Source of the DNA: Akkermansia muciniphila | Lineage (GTDB): Bacteria; Verrucomicrobiota; Verrucomicrobiia; Opitutales; Opitutaceae | Direction of reading: 5' to 3' | Assembly: GCA_945888375.1 (NCBI GenBank) | Contig: CAMCZZ010000006.1 | Span: 93,669-157,668 of the forward strand | Length of the DNA: 64,000 nt | The notes under the pieces: generated by a model | What the model saw: the letters and a program-made list of their open reading frames with translations, nothing else | Databases searched by the model: none | Told to the model about the DNA's origin: nothing | In this document: piece by piece, positions 31,047-40,348 of the stretch | How positions within the stretch are numbered: position 1 is the first letter of the stretch | How the letters are laid out: the number at the start of each line of letters is the position of its first letter | Translations under genes and position numbers: made by a program

Positions 31047-32342
31047 TCACTCCAGCGGCAGCAGCAGCATCCAACGCGATTTCTGCCACTCAGTCTGCTG
31101 CGTCGGAGTCATGTGCCGGCGAAAGAAATCGCCGACTTCTGGATCCCCGGTGGCAGCCGTCACCATCCAGAAAAACTCGGTCGGCGAGGTTTTCTTGAAC
31201 TTGCCGTCGCCAAAGGTCCAAAACCTCGGTTCCTCGACGTAGGGGCGCAGCCAGAGCGCGGCCTGGCGCAACGAGCGGCCGTCTTTGGTCTTGTAGGCCC
31301 ACAGGTCCAGATCGAGCCGGCGCGCGAGAAACACCATGTCCGCCATGCCCTTCAAATTCCAACAGGTATACATCGCCGCGTAGCCCCGCTTTTGTTCATG
31401 CGGGGTGGCCCCGTCGGGCTCAATTTGAACCGCGATGCGCCCGGGACCGAATGCCTCCACCACGCGCCGCGCCAGCGCTTCATCCCCGGCGAACAAGGCG
31501 CAGCGGGCCACGATCAGGTCGTAAAAGGTGCCGTGATTGTTCGGCGCCGCCCGTTCTCGCTGGCCGAGAGAGGAGTTCCAAAGCCAATCGGTGAAGGGCA
31601 CGAACCAGGCGCGCAGGGCGGCCTGGTCGTCGGCGGACCATTCGCCGGAGTCTCCAAGCAGGTTTACCGCATCGAGCAGGTAGGGGAAGCTGTTCACATC
31701 AATGATTCCCCAGGGCTCGCCTTTGCTCTTGTTGGGCACGCACTGCGCGTAGTCCATATGCGGACTCATGCGCGTCGCCGGATCAATGAACCACACGCGC
31801 AACTGCTCGGACGCACGACGCGCGTAGCGGGTGTCGCCGGTAAAGTAAAACGCCAGCGAACAGGTGATGACGCGTTGCTGCAGCGTCTTCATGCGCGGCC
31901 CGTCAAACTTGTCTATCATCTCGGTGTTAACCACACCATCGCGCATCACCCAGGGCGCATCGGGCTTGCCTTCCTGCGGCCAGAAATAGCCCGAGAAACT
32001 CGCGTAGTTGTGCTTCCCGCCCACCATCGCCGCGAGGTCGCCGGGTTTATCAGTTACCTTTACCAACTCGCCGGCCAGTTCCTTCTCCGCCTCGCCGCGC
32101 AACCGTTCGAGCGCGGGCTGCAACAGGGGGTCGCCGGCGCGCACCCGTTGACGACTGCGCGCGAGCGTTTCTGGCAACCAGGTGTAAACATCGGGGATCG
32201 CCACGCGCGCCGCCTCGTTCTCCGCCGCCGGAACGGGCGGACCGTCCGGAGTAGCGGCGCGGGCACGAGTGGCGACGAGCGCGCCGATGAATAGTGCGAA
32301 GCACAAATGGATTGATTTTCCAACTACGGTTGAGGGTCGCAT
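31047..32342 (-). CDS. alginate lyase family protein, secreted
   Basis: This 431-residue protein has a signal peptide (LCFALFIGALVATRARA) and an alpha/alpha-toroid fold pattern typical of the alginate-lyase family PF05426. Recognisable motifs are VNTEMIDKFDGPRM, YAQCVPNKSKG, and the conserved AAPNNHGTFYDLIVARC, in which the Asn-His pair is the expected substrate or catalytic site. These enzymes split uronate-containing polysaccharides by beta-elimination. Exact specificity (alginate, glucuronan or other) is not readable. GH78 lies upstream on the same strand with 66 nt between them. No clear copy of the operator motif is seen in that gap. Confidence 0.82.
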   Translation of the reverse strand: MRPSTVVGKSIHLCFALFIGALVATRARAATPDGPPVPAAENEAARVAIPDVYTWLPETLARSRQRVRAGDPLLQPALERLRGEAEKELAGELVKVTDKPGDLAAMVGGKHNYASFSGYFWPQEGKPDAPWVMRDGVVNTEMIDKFDGPRMKTLQQRVITCSLAFYFTGDTRYARRASEQLRVWFIDPATRMSPHMDYAQCVPNKSKGEPWGIIDVNSFPYLLDAVNLLGDSGEWSADDQAALRAWFVPFTDWLWNSSLGQRERAAPNNHGTFYDLIVARCALFAGDEALARRVVEAFGPGRIAVQIEPDGATPHEQKRGYAAMYTCWNLKGMADMVFLARRLDLDLWAYKTKDGRSLRQAALWLRPYVEEPRFWTFGDGKFKKTSPTEFFWMVTAATGDPEVGDFFRRHMTPTQQTEWQKSRWMLLLPLE

Positions 32343-32408
32343 GGTGCGAGTGGGGACAAAGGGTGATTTGACGCGGCCGGAACCTCAGGGCTCCGCCTCC
32401 GACTACGG

Positions 32409-34709
32409 TTACTTCGACGAAATCCTTGAACAAACGATGGTATGCCGTCCGGGCGTGAGCCCCGGTGCTAACCGTGCCTTGCTTGCGAAGCCGGGCGGCA
32501 GGCGGAGTTTCGCCTTCGTTTGCGGTGGCACCAGCAACTCCAGCGTCAGGGTTTTCCCTTTGAGCCGCCACGCGCACTCGATGCGCCCTTGCGGGCCCTC
32601 CAGCGCTATGGTGGCGGAGCCCACCCCGCCGCCCGGCTCGGGAGCGAAGAGGATGCTCGTGTAACCTGGCGCCTCCGCGCGCAGGCCGCCGATGACTTCA
32701 TACATCCACTCGCCGATGGCGCCATACGCGTAGTGATTAAAAGAGTTCATCCCCACCGGCCCGAAACCGTTTTCGTGGGTGTAGCTGTTCCACCGCTCCC
32801 ACATCGTCGTCGCGCCGTTCTTGATCGGATAGAGCCAGGACGGATAGGTCTCCTGCAAAAGCAGCCGGTAGGCTATATCGGTGCGGCCGAAACGCGTGAG
32901 AACCGGGCACAGCAGCGGCGTGCCGATAAAGCCGGTCGTGAGGTGCCAGTCGCGCGATGCGATCAGGTCCACCAGATGGGCCAGCGCCGCCGGGCGCTGT
33001 GCGACGGGCAGCAAATCAAACGCGAGCGCGAGCAGGTAACCGGTCTGGCAATGCCCGACCACGCGGCCGGACGGCGTCACGTAGGCGCGACGAAAGGCCC
33101 GCACGATTTTTCCGTGCAGTGCACGAAAACGCACCGCATCCGCCCGGTGTCCAAGCAGAGCCGCGATCTCCGCCATCAGGTGCGTCGTATAAGCGAAGTA
33201 GGCCGTGCCCACCAGATCGCAGGGCACGGGTGCGTTCGGAGCGGTCACGGCATCAATCGCAAGCCAGTCTCCGTAGTTCGTGCGCGGACGGACGAGGTCG
33301 GCCGCGGTCTTTTCCTGATACACGATCCAGCGCGCCATGGCGTCGTAGTTCTCCCGCAAAATCTCCGTGTCGCCGTAGCGCTGGTAAATCACCCAGGGGC
33401 AGATCACGCCCGCATCGGCCCAGGCCGCGTTGCCAAAGTTGAACAGCACATCGGGCGCGATGTCGGGAAAGGCCCCGTCCGCCCGCTGTCCGTCGGTGAG
33501 ATCGCGCAGCCACTTTCGGAAAAAGAGGCGCACGTCGTAGTGAAACGCCGCCGTGCCGACAAAGACCTGGGCATCGCCCGTCCAGCCGAGGCGTTCGTCG
33601 CGCTGAGGACAATCCGTCGGCACGTCGAGGAAGTTGCCGCGCTGGCCCCAGCGGATGTTTTGATTGAGCTTGTTCAGCAGCGGATTCGAGCACGTGAACT
33701 CTCCGGTGGCCCGCAGATCGCTGTGCAGCACTTGCGCCTGCAAGAGGTCGAGCCCGGGTTTGCCGTCGAGTCCGGTGACCTCGGCGTAGCGGAAGCCGTG
33801 GAAGGTAAAGCGTGGCGACCACTCCTCCACGCCGCCGCCCCGGCAGGTGTAGGTGTCGGTCGCGCGGGCGAGGCGCAGGTTGGCGACGTAGAGCGTGCCG
33901 TCGGCCTGAAGCATTTCCGCAAAGCGCAACGTGATCGTCTGGCCGCTCCGTCCCTTGATCGTGAGCCGGCAGACGCCGCTGAGGTTCTGCCCAAAATCGA
34001 AAACGTAGCGCCCGGATTGCGGCTCGGTTATCGCCAGCGCCGGCAGCGTGTCGGTCACGCGCACCGGCTCGTTGATCTTGGGCTGAAGCATTCCCTTGTA
34101 AGCGGTAAACACATCCGCAGCGCGCCAACCGAAAGCGCGATCACGCACCGCGCCGGGCTCGCACCACTGCGGATCCTCGCGGCGCGCATCGTGGGTTTCG
34201 CCGTGGTAAAGATCCGATCCGAGCAGCGGGCCGTAGCCGAGCTGCCACGCACCGTCGGACTTCACGGTTTGTTTTCGACCATCCGTCAATTCGATCTCCA
34301 GCACGGCAAGAAACTGAGGCTGTTTGCCGTAGTGGTTGCGTTCGTTTTTCCAGAGCAGATGCCCCGAATACCAGCCGTCCGCCAAGATGGCGCCGAGAGT
34401 GTTGCCGCCGGGTTTTAGCGCGGCGGTCAGGTCTCCGGTGACCACCTGGACGCGTTTGCGATAATCGCTCCAGCCGGGTTGCAGAATCTCGGTGCCGATC
34501 TTGGCCCCGTTAAGAAAAACGTCGGCGACCCCGAGCGCCGTCCAGCGCAAGGTGGCGCGCCGCACCGGGCCGGCCACCACGAAGTCGCGGGTCAGATACA
34601 CGCAAGGCGGCTCGCCCGTGACGGGGCGTTGGCGGTCACCGATCCAGCGTGCGCCGGGCAGGCTAAGGGTGGCGGTAGATGCGTGTTTCCGTTTCGAGGT
34701 GGAGGCCAT
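32409..34709 (-). CDS. alpha-L-rhamnosidase, GH78
   Basis: This 766-residue protein has the GH78 domain order: N-terminal carbohydrate-binding-like beta domains (LRWTALGVADVFLNGAKIG, PGWSDYRKRVQV), a Bac_rhamnosid domain (FGQNLSGVCRLTIKG), the six-hairpin (alpha/alpha)6 catalytic domain with DVPTDCPQRDERLGWTGDAQ (general acid region) near residue 365, and a C-terminal beta domain. No signal peptide is seen, so rhamnose is probably released from imported oligosaccharides in the cytoplasm. It is divergent from the GH2 gene. Rhamnosidase points to a rhamnose-bearing glycan such as ulvan, gum or pectin side chains, beyond the mannan theme. Confidence 0.93.
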   Translation of the reverse strand: MASTSKRKHASTATLSLPGARWIGDRQRPVTGEPPCVYLTRDFVVAGPVRRATLRWTALGVADVFLNGAKIGTEILQPGWSDYRKRVQVVTGDLTAALKPGGNTLGAILADGWYSGHLLWKNERNHYGKQPQFLAVLEIELTDGRKQTVKSDGAWQLGYGPLLGSDLYHGETHDARREDPQWCEPGAVRDRAFGWRAADVFTAYKGMLQPKINEPVRVTDTLPALAITEPQSGRYVFDFGQNLSGVCRLTIKGRSGQTITLRFAEMLQADGTLYVANLRLARATDTYTCRGGGVEEWSPRFTFHGFRYAEVTGLDGKPGLDLLQAQVLHSDLRATGEFTCSNPLLNKLNQNIRWGQRGNFLDVPTDCPQRDERLGWTGDAQVFVGTAAFHYDVRLFFRKWLRDLTDGQRADGAFPDIAPDVLFNFGNAAWADAGVICPWVIYQRYGDTEILRENYDAMARWIVYQEKTAADLVRPRTNYGDWLAIDAVTAPNAPVPCDLVGTAYFAYTTHLMAEIAALLGHRADAVRFRALHGKIVRAFRRAYVTPSGRVVGHCQTGYLLALAFDLLPVAQRPAALAHLVDLIASRDWHLTTGFIGTPLLCPVLTRFGRTDIAYRLLLQETYPSWLYPIKNGATTMWERWNSYTHENGFGPVGMNSFNHYAYGAIGEWMYEVIGGLRAEAPGYTSILFAPEPGGGVGSATIALEGPQGRIECAWRLKGKTLTLELLVPPQTKAKLRLPPGFASKARLAPGLTPGRHTIVCSRISSK

Positions 34710-34769
34710 GTGGAGCGGGGTAAATTTTCAGCGTAGGCGGCATGAGGCTCGCGCCAACCCCATGGTGGC

Positions 34770-34780
34770 TTTACGCTACA
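34770..34780. promoter_or_regulatory. operator-like motif variant in GH78-GH2 divergent region
   Basis: TTTACGCTACA, 57 nt before the GH2 start. It belongs to the TTTACGC variant class seen also at 44606 and 46128-46179. Confidence 0.45.
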
Positions 34781-34837
34781 CCGATCATCGGCTCTCTTCC
34801 GAACGAATCCCAGTGTTTTGTTCTCCGCCCCCTCCCC

Positions 34838-36820
34838 ATGTCCCTCGATCTTTCTACCCTGCCCTGGCAACTCTCCGGCTGGCGTCCCTACGCCTGGAAA
34901 CACGCCCGCTCCGTCGAAACCACCTTCTGGCTCGAATCCGATATCGCCGCCATGCCCGCCCGCTTGCCTGGCTCGGTGCAGCAAAATCTCCGCGACCACG
35001 GCCTGCTCGCCGATTGGAACATCGGCTTCGCCTCCCGTGACGCCGAGTGGGTCGAACACCGCCACTGGGGTTTCACCACCACTCTGCCCAAGGAATCCCA
35101 TTTCGGCGTCGAGCGCGGCGAACGCTTTTTCCTGCACGCCGACTCGCTCGACTACTCCGGTTGGGTGCTCGTCAACGGCAAGATCGCCGGCACTTTTCGC
35201 GGCCCGCACCAGCCCGTCGCGATCGAGCTCACCGCAACCCTCGCCTCCTTCGCACCCGAGACGACCATCACCCTCGCGCTCGTCTTCGGCACTCCACCCG
35301 AGGCCTTCGGCCAGATCGGCTACACCTCCGAAACCACCGACCTGAAGCCTCGCTACAACTACTCGTGGGATTGGTGCCCGCGCCTCGTCCCCATCGGCGT
35401 GCGTGGCGCACTCCGACTTGAGTCCGGCTTTGAACGCGCCATCACCCTCACCAGCGTCGTCACCCATCTCGACGAAGATCTGGTTCACGCCACCGCCGAG
35501 GCCGTCATTGATTTTGATCCCTCTCTGCTTCCCAATACCTGCTCCTTGGTTGCGGAGCTCATAATCGCCGGGGAGACGCAGAGAGTGGTCCTTGAACCGG
35601 GAAAAAACACCCTCCGCGTCGCCCTCGAAAACCCCGCCCTCTGGTGGCCGCGCGGCGAAGGCGCGCAAGCCCTGCACGAACTCAAAGTCAGCGTTCGCGA
35701 CGGCGCCAACACAGTCCGCCTCAGCTTCACCCGCACGGTCGGCTTTAAACACGTCGCCTGGCGGGCCAACGAGGGCGCTCCCGCCGACGCCCTTCCATGG
35801 CTGTGTGTCGTAAACGGCCGCCCCATTTTCATTCAGGGCGTCAACTGGACGCCCATCCGTCTCGCCTACCAGGACACCACCGTCGCCGAAACCGAGCGCC
35901 TCGTGGGCCTTTACCGGGACATGGGCTGCAACCTCCTCCGTGTCTGGGGCGGCGCGTTCCTCGAGTCACCCGAGTTCTACGCCGCCTGCGACCGCGCCGG
36001 CCTGCTCGTCTGGCAGGAATTTCCGCTCTCCTCCTCCGGCCTCGACAACCAACCGCCGCACGCGCCCGCCGTGGTCGCGGAGTTGTGCGAGGTGGCCCGC
36101 CACTTCATCCGCGCCCGCCGCCACCACGCCAGCCTCTTGCTCTGGTGCGGCGGCAACGAACTCCAGAACGGCCTCGAATACGAAAAATCCTTCGCCTCCC
36201 GTCCCTGCGATCTTTCCGACCCCTGCCTCGCCGCGCTCGCCGCCGCCGCCGCCGCCGAGGATCCGGGCCACCGCTACGTGCCCACCTCACCCTCCGGGCC
36301 GCTCTTCTACGCCAAGAGTGAAAACTTCGGCAAAGGCCTCCACCACCACGTCCACGGCCCCTGGGGGTTCGGCGACTTCCCGACTTACGCCGATTGGGAA
36401 ACGTATTGGGAAAACGACGACAGCACCTTCCGCTCCGAAACCGGCCTTGCCTCCGCCACCTCGCTGGAGTTGCTCCGCCGCCACGCCGCCGGCGCGCCCC
36501 TGTGGCCGCCGAACACCCCGATTTGGAAACACTCCGCCTCGTGGTGGACGCAGGATGCCCGCCTCACCGCGCGCTTCGACCACCTCCCGGCCGGCGAGGC
36601 CCTCGCCGCCTACGTCGAACACACCCGCCGAGAACAGGCCGATGGCCTCGCCCACGCCGCGCGGTGCACGAAGCGCCGCTTCCCGCGTTGCGGCGGTTTT
36701 ATCATTTGGATGGGCCATGACTGCTTCCCCTGCCCGGCCAACACTTCGATCATAGACGCCGACCACGTCCCCAAACCCGCTTACCACGCCCTCCGCGAGG
36801 TGTTCCTCAGCCCCACGTAA
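34838..36820 (+). CDS. beta-mannosidase-like protein, GH2
   Basis: This 660-residue cytoplasmic GH2 enzyme has an N-terminal sugar-binding domain (LPGSVQQNLRDHGLL), an immunoglobulin-like domain and a TIM-barrel. The acid/base Glu is in LLWCGGNELQNG near residue 440 and the nucleophile-type Glu in FRSETGLAS near 530. DWNIGFASRDAEWVEHRHWGF near residue 60 is typical of beta-mannosidases, which release mannose from the non-reducing end of mannooligosaccharides. The protein is shorter than the about 830 residues of full-length family members, lacking the last C-terminal domain. The ATG at 34838 was chosen over 34742, which extends into the divergent promoter. It complements GH130. Confidence 0.87.
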   Translation: MSLDLSTLPWQLSGWRPYAWKHARSVETTFWLESDIAAMPARLPGSVQQNLRDHGLLADWNIGFASRDAEWVEHRHWGFTTTLPKESHFGVERGERFFLHADSLDYSGWVLVNGKIAGTFRGPHQPVAIELTATLASFAPETTITLALVFGTPPEAFGQIGYTSETTDLKPRYNYSWDWCPRLVPIGVRGALRLESGFERAITLTSVVTHLDEDLVHATAEAVIDFDPSLLPNTCSLVAELIIAGETQRVVLEPGKNTLRVALENPALWWPRGEGAQALHELKVSVRDGANTVRLSFTRTVGFKHVAWRANEGAPADALPWLCVVNGRPIFIQGVNWTPIRLAYQDTTVAETERLVGLYRDMGCNLLRVWGGAFLESPEFYAACDRAGLLVWQEFPLSSSGLDNQPPHAPAVVAELCEVARHFIRARRHHASLLLWCGGNELQNGLEYEKSFASRPCDLSDPCLAALAAAAAAEDPGHRYVPTSPSGPLFYAKSENFGKGLHHHVHGPWGFGDFPTYADWETYWENDDSTFRSETGLASATSLELLRRHAAGAPLWPPNTPIWKHSASWWTQDARLTARFDHLPAGEALAAYVEHTRREQADGLAHAARCTKRRFPRCGGFIIWMGHDCFPCPANTSIIDADHVPKPAYHALREVFLSPT

Positions 36821-37176
36821 GACCGGCAGGAAACCGAACGACGGCACATGCCGATGAAGGTCACCCCGCCGCACCGGGCGCCATTCGATGACTTCTGTCC
36901 TGATCAGGCCCACGACGGGGCCTGGAGGCCGTTCGGAATATTCGGTGGCGGCGGAGTCCGGGCCAACACCGCACATAAGCCGTTGGGACTTTACCGTATA
37001 ATGATTCCGAGTTCGAGAAATCACCGCAGGTCAATTGAGTGTGGTGGCTCAATGACTATGTCCACGCGCTTGGGCTCCGTCCTGATTAAGCCGGGGTATC
37101 TTCGCACTTCTTCCTCCCGGCATGGATTCTCGATACGTCGTCCCGCACAGAGCCCAAGCCCCTTTTTCATCCATCC
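36821..37176. other. 356-nt gap without a gene
   Basis: No convincing coding sequence is seen. It contains one operator-like site (36990-37000) followed by ATGATTCC, and CGGACTCC-rich noncoding sequence. Codon patterns of the open frames in it are not gene-like. Confidence 0.6.
36990..37000 (+). promoter_or_regulatory. operator-like motif upstream of sugar isomerase/epimerase
   Basis: TTTACCGTATA followed by ATGATTCC; TATAAT overlaps its right half and may be a -10 element, so a bound repressor would block the promoter. The site is 177 nt before the isomerase start. The same ATGATTCC follows the site at 46169. Confidence 0.65.
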
Positions 37177-37914
37177 ATGTTAAGAATTCCTGTATCTGTT
37201 CAACTATGGTCTGTGCGAGAACATGTAGCGCGAGACTTCGCCGGGACCGTTGCAAGGCTCGCGGCCTTTGGTTTTCAAGGCGTTGAAACCGCCGGCTATG
37301 GAAACCTTGATGCCTCGGGCGCGGCTGCGGCGATCAAGGCAGCGGGCCTGAAATGTTCGGGCATGCACGTCTCAATAGATACCCTTAGGGCCAATCTCAC
37401 TAACCTCGCAGTGGATGCAAAACGTCTGGGCTGTCGCGATATCATATGCCCTTGGATGCCGAAGGAGCTCTTTTCCGATGCAGCTTCAGCCGCTGAGCTT
37501 GGTCGGGAATTCGACTCCTTGGGCGCACGGCTTCGTGGCTATGGGTTAAACCTCCATTACCACAATCACGACGGCGAACTTGCCTCCGACCATGGCCAGA
37601 CTGGTTTCGAACATATGCTTGATGCCGCCGCCCCGGCCCACCTCGGTGCCGAAGTGGATGTTTACTGGGTGAAATTCGCCGGCCAAGATCCCGCTAAACT
37701 CTTGCGACGGCTTGGAAACCGCTGCCGCCTGATTCACCTAAAGGATCAGGAGGAAATCGGCACCGGACCGGTGAACTTCCCGGCAGTTTTCGATGCAATT
37801 GACTCGGTCGGGGCCGCCGAATGGCAGGTCATCGAAGTGGAGCAATACAACCATGACCCGCTTGAGTCGGTCAGGCTTTCGCTGGAACAACTTAAAAAAT
37901 GGGGTCGTGCCTAA
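37177..37914 (+). CDS. sugar phosphate isomerase/epimerase (xylose isomerase-like TIM barrel)
   Basis: The 245-residue protein begins with VSVQLWSVREHVARDFAGTV, typical of the AP-endonuclease-2/xylose-isomerase-like TIM-barrel superfamily, and shows the metal-site pattern LNLHYHNHDGE near residue 125, EVDVYWVK near 165, and RLIHLKDQEE near 185. Such enzymes isomerise or epimerise sugars, inositols or 3-keto derivatives. It is followed after 64 nt by a Gfo/Idh/MocA oxidoreductase; the pair is a common partnership in oxidative sugar pathways. Its GC is lower than that of the neighbouring CAZyme genes. Confidence 0.85.
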   Translation: MLRIPVSVQLWSVREHVARDFAGTVARLAAFGFQGVETAGYGNLDASGAAAAIKAAGLKCSGMHVSIDTLRANLTNLAVDAKRLGCRDIICPWMPKELFSDAASAAELGREFDSLGARLRGYGLNLHYHNHDGELASDHGQTGFEHMLDAAAPAHLGAEVDVYWVKFAGQDPAKLLRRLGNRCRLIHLKDQEEIGTGPVNFPAVFDAIDSVGAAEWQVIEVEQYNHDPLESVRLSLEQLKKWGRA

Positions 37915-37978
37915 GCGGGTCTAAGCGAAATCCAAACCACGCCCTGCGCTTTTCATCCAACATCCTACCGATCCACAC

Positions 37979-39061
37979 ATGCCCCTCAAAAAAAACTCCA
38001 CCCGCGCTGCTCAACGCACCTTTAACGTCGCCGTTATCGGTGCCGGTGCCATCGGCCACGACCATATCGCTAGTTTCCAACAACACCCCGCCGCCCGCGT
38101 TGTGGCGCTCGCCGAGGTATCGCCCGAACGAGGACGCGAGGCCGCCGATAAATTCGGCATCTCAGAGCTGGTCGAAGACTACAAACTTCTGCTTAAGCGC
38201 GCCGATATCGATATCGTCTCCATCGCCCTCCCAAATTACCTTCACGCACGCGTTGCCCTTGATGCCCTGAGAGCCGGCAAAAATGTGATGCTCGACAAGC
38301 CCATGGCCACGAACGCCACCGACGCAGCCAGACTCGTCGCTGAAGCCAAAAAGCAAAAGGTTCTTCTCATGGTCGGACAAAACCAGCGCTTTGTCCCCGA
38401 GGTCCAGACCGCCAAGCAGCTTATCGCCAAAGGAACGTTAGGCGACGTTTACCATGCCAAGACAACTTGGTGCCGGCGCTCCGGCATCCCTCGTATCGGT
38501 TCCTGGTTCACCCAGACGAAGTTTGCCGGGGGAGGATCGACCTACGACATCGGGGTTCACGCCCTGGACCGCTGCCTCTATCTGCTGGGTGAGTTCGATG
38601 CAGCCGCCGTATCAGGAAAAACCTACACACAGTTTGGCAACCGCGGCCTGGGTGGCGGCAACTGGGGCAAAAGCGAGATAGACCCCAAGGCCACATTCGA
38701 CGTGGACGATCTGTCTCTCGCCCTGATTAAGATGAAGAGCGGCAGAACCGTGCTACTTGAAACATCCTGGGCGGCGCACCAGCCGGAAAACGACATCAAC
38801 CGCACCCAGCTCTTCGGCACCGAGGCCGGCTTGGATTTCCCTCCCTTAAGACTCTTCAGCAAGACCGCTAGCGGTTACAACGTAGAGCAGGTGGACCACC
38901 TCCCCAATCTCGTGCAGGAAAACCGCATGAAACACTTCGTGGACTGCCTGCTGGGCACCGCGCAACCCTACGTGCCGCCAGGGGAAAGCCTAGCCGTTCA
39001 AAGAATACTGGATGCCATTTACCTAAGCTCCAAGACCGGCAAAGAGGTTCGGTTGAAATAG
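37979..39061 (+). CDS. Gfo/Idh/MocA family oxidoreductase
   Basis: This 360-residue NAD(P)-dependent enzyme has the N-terminal Rossmann motif VIGAGAIGHDHIASF, then the MLDKPMATNA motif near residue 103 (DKP in place of the usual EKP; the Lys is kept) and the C-terminal alpha/beta domain with GGGSTYDIGVHALDRCLYLLG near residue 180 (only part counted as core motif GVHALD). The family oxidises or reduces sugars, sugar nucleotides or inositols. Adjacent to the isomerase/epimerase it probably catalyses a step in sugar or 3-keto-sugar metabolism. The 114 nt after it, up to the convergent GH5-like gene, contain no gene. Confidence 0.88.
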   Translation: MPLKKNSTRAAQRTFNVAVIGAGAIGHDHIASFQQHPAARVVALAEVSPERGREAADKFGISELVEDYKLLLKRADIDIVSIALPNYLHARVALDALRAGKNVMLDKPMATNATDAARLVAEAKKQKVLLMVGQNQRFVPEVQTAKQLIAKGTLGDVYHAKTTWCRRSGIPRIGSWFTQTKFAGGGSTYDIGVHALDRCLYLLGEFDAAAVSGKTYTQFGNRGLGGGNWGKSEIDPKATFDVDDLSLALIKMKSGRTVLLETSWAAHQPENDINRTQLFGTEAGLDFPPLRLFSKTASGYNVEQVDHLPNLVQENRMKHFVDCLLGTAQPYVPPGESLAVQRILDAIYLSSKTGKEVRLK

Positions 39062-39175
39062 ACCTTGCCAGCGAGGTCCGGACCGATGCCGTCAGGCTCC
39101 AAAAAACGCCGATCGCCCCGCTTCGCACCAGACAGAAAAGACGCCCTCCCGCCCTGCCCTCGGGGCGGCGCCCCA

Positions 39176-40225
39176 TCATTTCCCATCCCGTAAGCCGCCG
39201 GGGGCGTTGACGATGTCCTGACCGCGCCGGGTGAGTTCTGCCTTTCCGTAATCCGTGGACATATCGAGCACTCGCACGGGCTTACCATTTCCTATCCAAC
39301 TCCAGGCGATCCAGCCGACACCCTTTTCTTTGGCCGCCCGCATCAGGTGGAGATGATCAACGCTGTTGCCATCCTCGACCAGTTCGCGGTCACCAAATTC
39401 ACCGAGTAGAAACGGCACGCCGGCGACTTTCAGGTCGTTAATATTGCGATCTATCTTATCCGGGCTTTTCCACATGTGATGATAGGGATGCACCGAGACG
39501 ATCAGGTTATGCAGCGGGTCGGCGTCATACAAAGCTTGGCCCCGCCCCTCGAGAAAGCTGCCGGTCGCCTGACCGCAATGGGCGGCATCAATCACGATCG
39601 GGACCCGAAAACCTCTCGCCCGCATTGCCTCGATCAGGTCGAAATAGGTGTTGAGGTAATCGCTATAGTCGTTGTCCGAGGTGCCCCATTCATTGGCGAT
39701 ATTGAGCAGCAAATAGGGTTGATACTTCGGCTCCAAGAGAACGCCCGCCCAGCGGCCCAGCCACAGGGCTTCGGTGTCGCGGCGTAAAAGCGCGCTGTCG
39801 CGGCCGCAGGTGATGTCGCTCTCCCAATAAAAGGCCATCACCGGAATCTTGTATTCGACGGCCTCATCAAGCGCCGCGCGCAGTTCCTCGGCGGTGGTGT
39901 TTCGTCTCAGTTGCAACCGAACGATATTGGCGCCCACTCCGTGAATCGCGCCGAATGCGGGCAGAGCCTGAGCGGGATTATCGCCATATTGCAGATTCAC
40001 ACCACGCGCGATGAACGGTCTGCCGCCGGGAGTATAGATCGCGCCGTCACGCGCCTGAAAAACCGGAATTTTGGTTCCATTCAGGCTGGCGCACCCGGAC
40101 AAGCCCAGGGCCAGCAGAACAAGCGCCCCCGTCTTCCTGAACTTGGTCAGAAGGCCTTCGCGACTGAGCAAAAACGCCGGCTGCTCGGGATTTTCGTTAC
40201 GCCCACTTCTCGCATCAGTGTTCAT
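39176..40225 (-). CDS. GH5-like glycoside hydrolase lipoprotein, possible beta-mannanase
   Basis: The 349-residue protein has a hydrophobic segment and lipobox ALVLLALGLSGCAS (Cys near residue 45), so it is probably an outer-membrane or cell-surface lipoprotein. The mature part is a clan GH-A barrel: acid/base Glu in LLNIANEWG near residue 165 and nucleophile Glu in FLLGEFGD near 285, with VSVHPYHHMW between them. This arrangement resembles GH5 endo-mannanases or cellulases; mannanase is inferred from the mannoside genes nearby. The long N-terminal region before the lipobox suggests the real start may lie downstream of ATG 40225. An operator-like site is 72 nt upstream. Confidence 0.75.
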   Translation of the reverse strand: MNTDARSGRNENPEQPAFLLSREGLLTKFRKTGALVLLALGLSGCASLNGTKIPVFQARDGAIYTPGGRPFIARGVNLQYGDNPAQALPAFGAIHGVGANIVRLQLRRNTTAEELRAALDEAVEYKIPVMAFYWESDITCGRDSALLRRDTEALWLGRWAGVLLEPKYQPYLLLNIANEWGTSDNDYSDYLNTYFDLIEAMRARGFRVPIVIDAAHCGQATGSFLEGRGQALYDADPLHNLIVSVHPYHHMWKSPDKIDRNINDLKVAGVPFLLGEFGDRELVEDGNSVDHLHLMRAAKEKGVGWIAWSWIGNGKPVRVLDMSTDYGKAELTRRGQDIVNAPGGLRDGK

Positions 40226-40296
40226 CAAACAACGGTATGGTTAATCAAGATCGTAGCCTAAGTCGCAGCCGCGCAGACCGGCGATCGCCTCCTGGT

Positions 40297-40307
40297 TATA
40301 CGGTAGA
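40297..40307 (-). promoter_or_regulatory. operator-like motif upstream of GH5-like lipoprotein
   Basis: TATACGGTAGA; one base off the commonest form. It is 72 nt before the lipoprotein gene. Confidence 0.6.
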
Positions 40308-40348
40308 CGAATCATTCACGGGAATCTTTCACCGTCCGCCCGACCCGC

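Noticed and set aside
32396..32412. GACTACGGTTACT near the alginate-lyase-family gene as an operator copy
   Set aside because: It keeps only TACGGT and lacks the palindromic other half; it is also similar to ordinary intergenic text.
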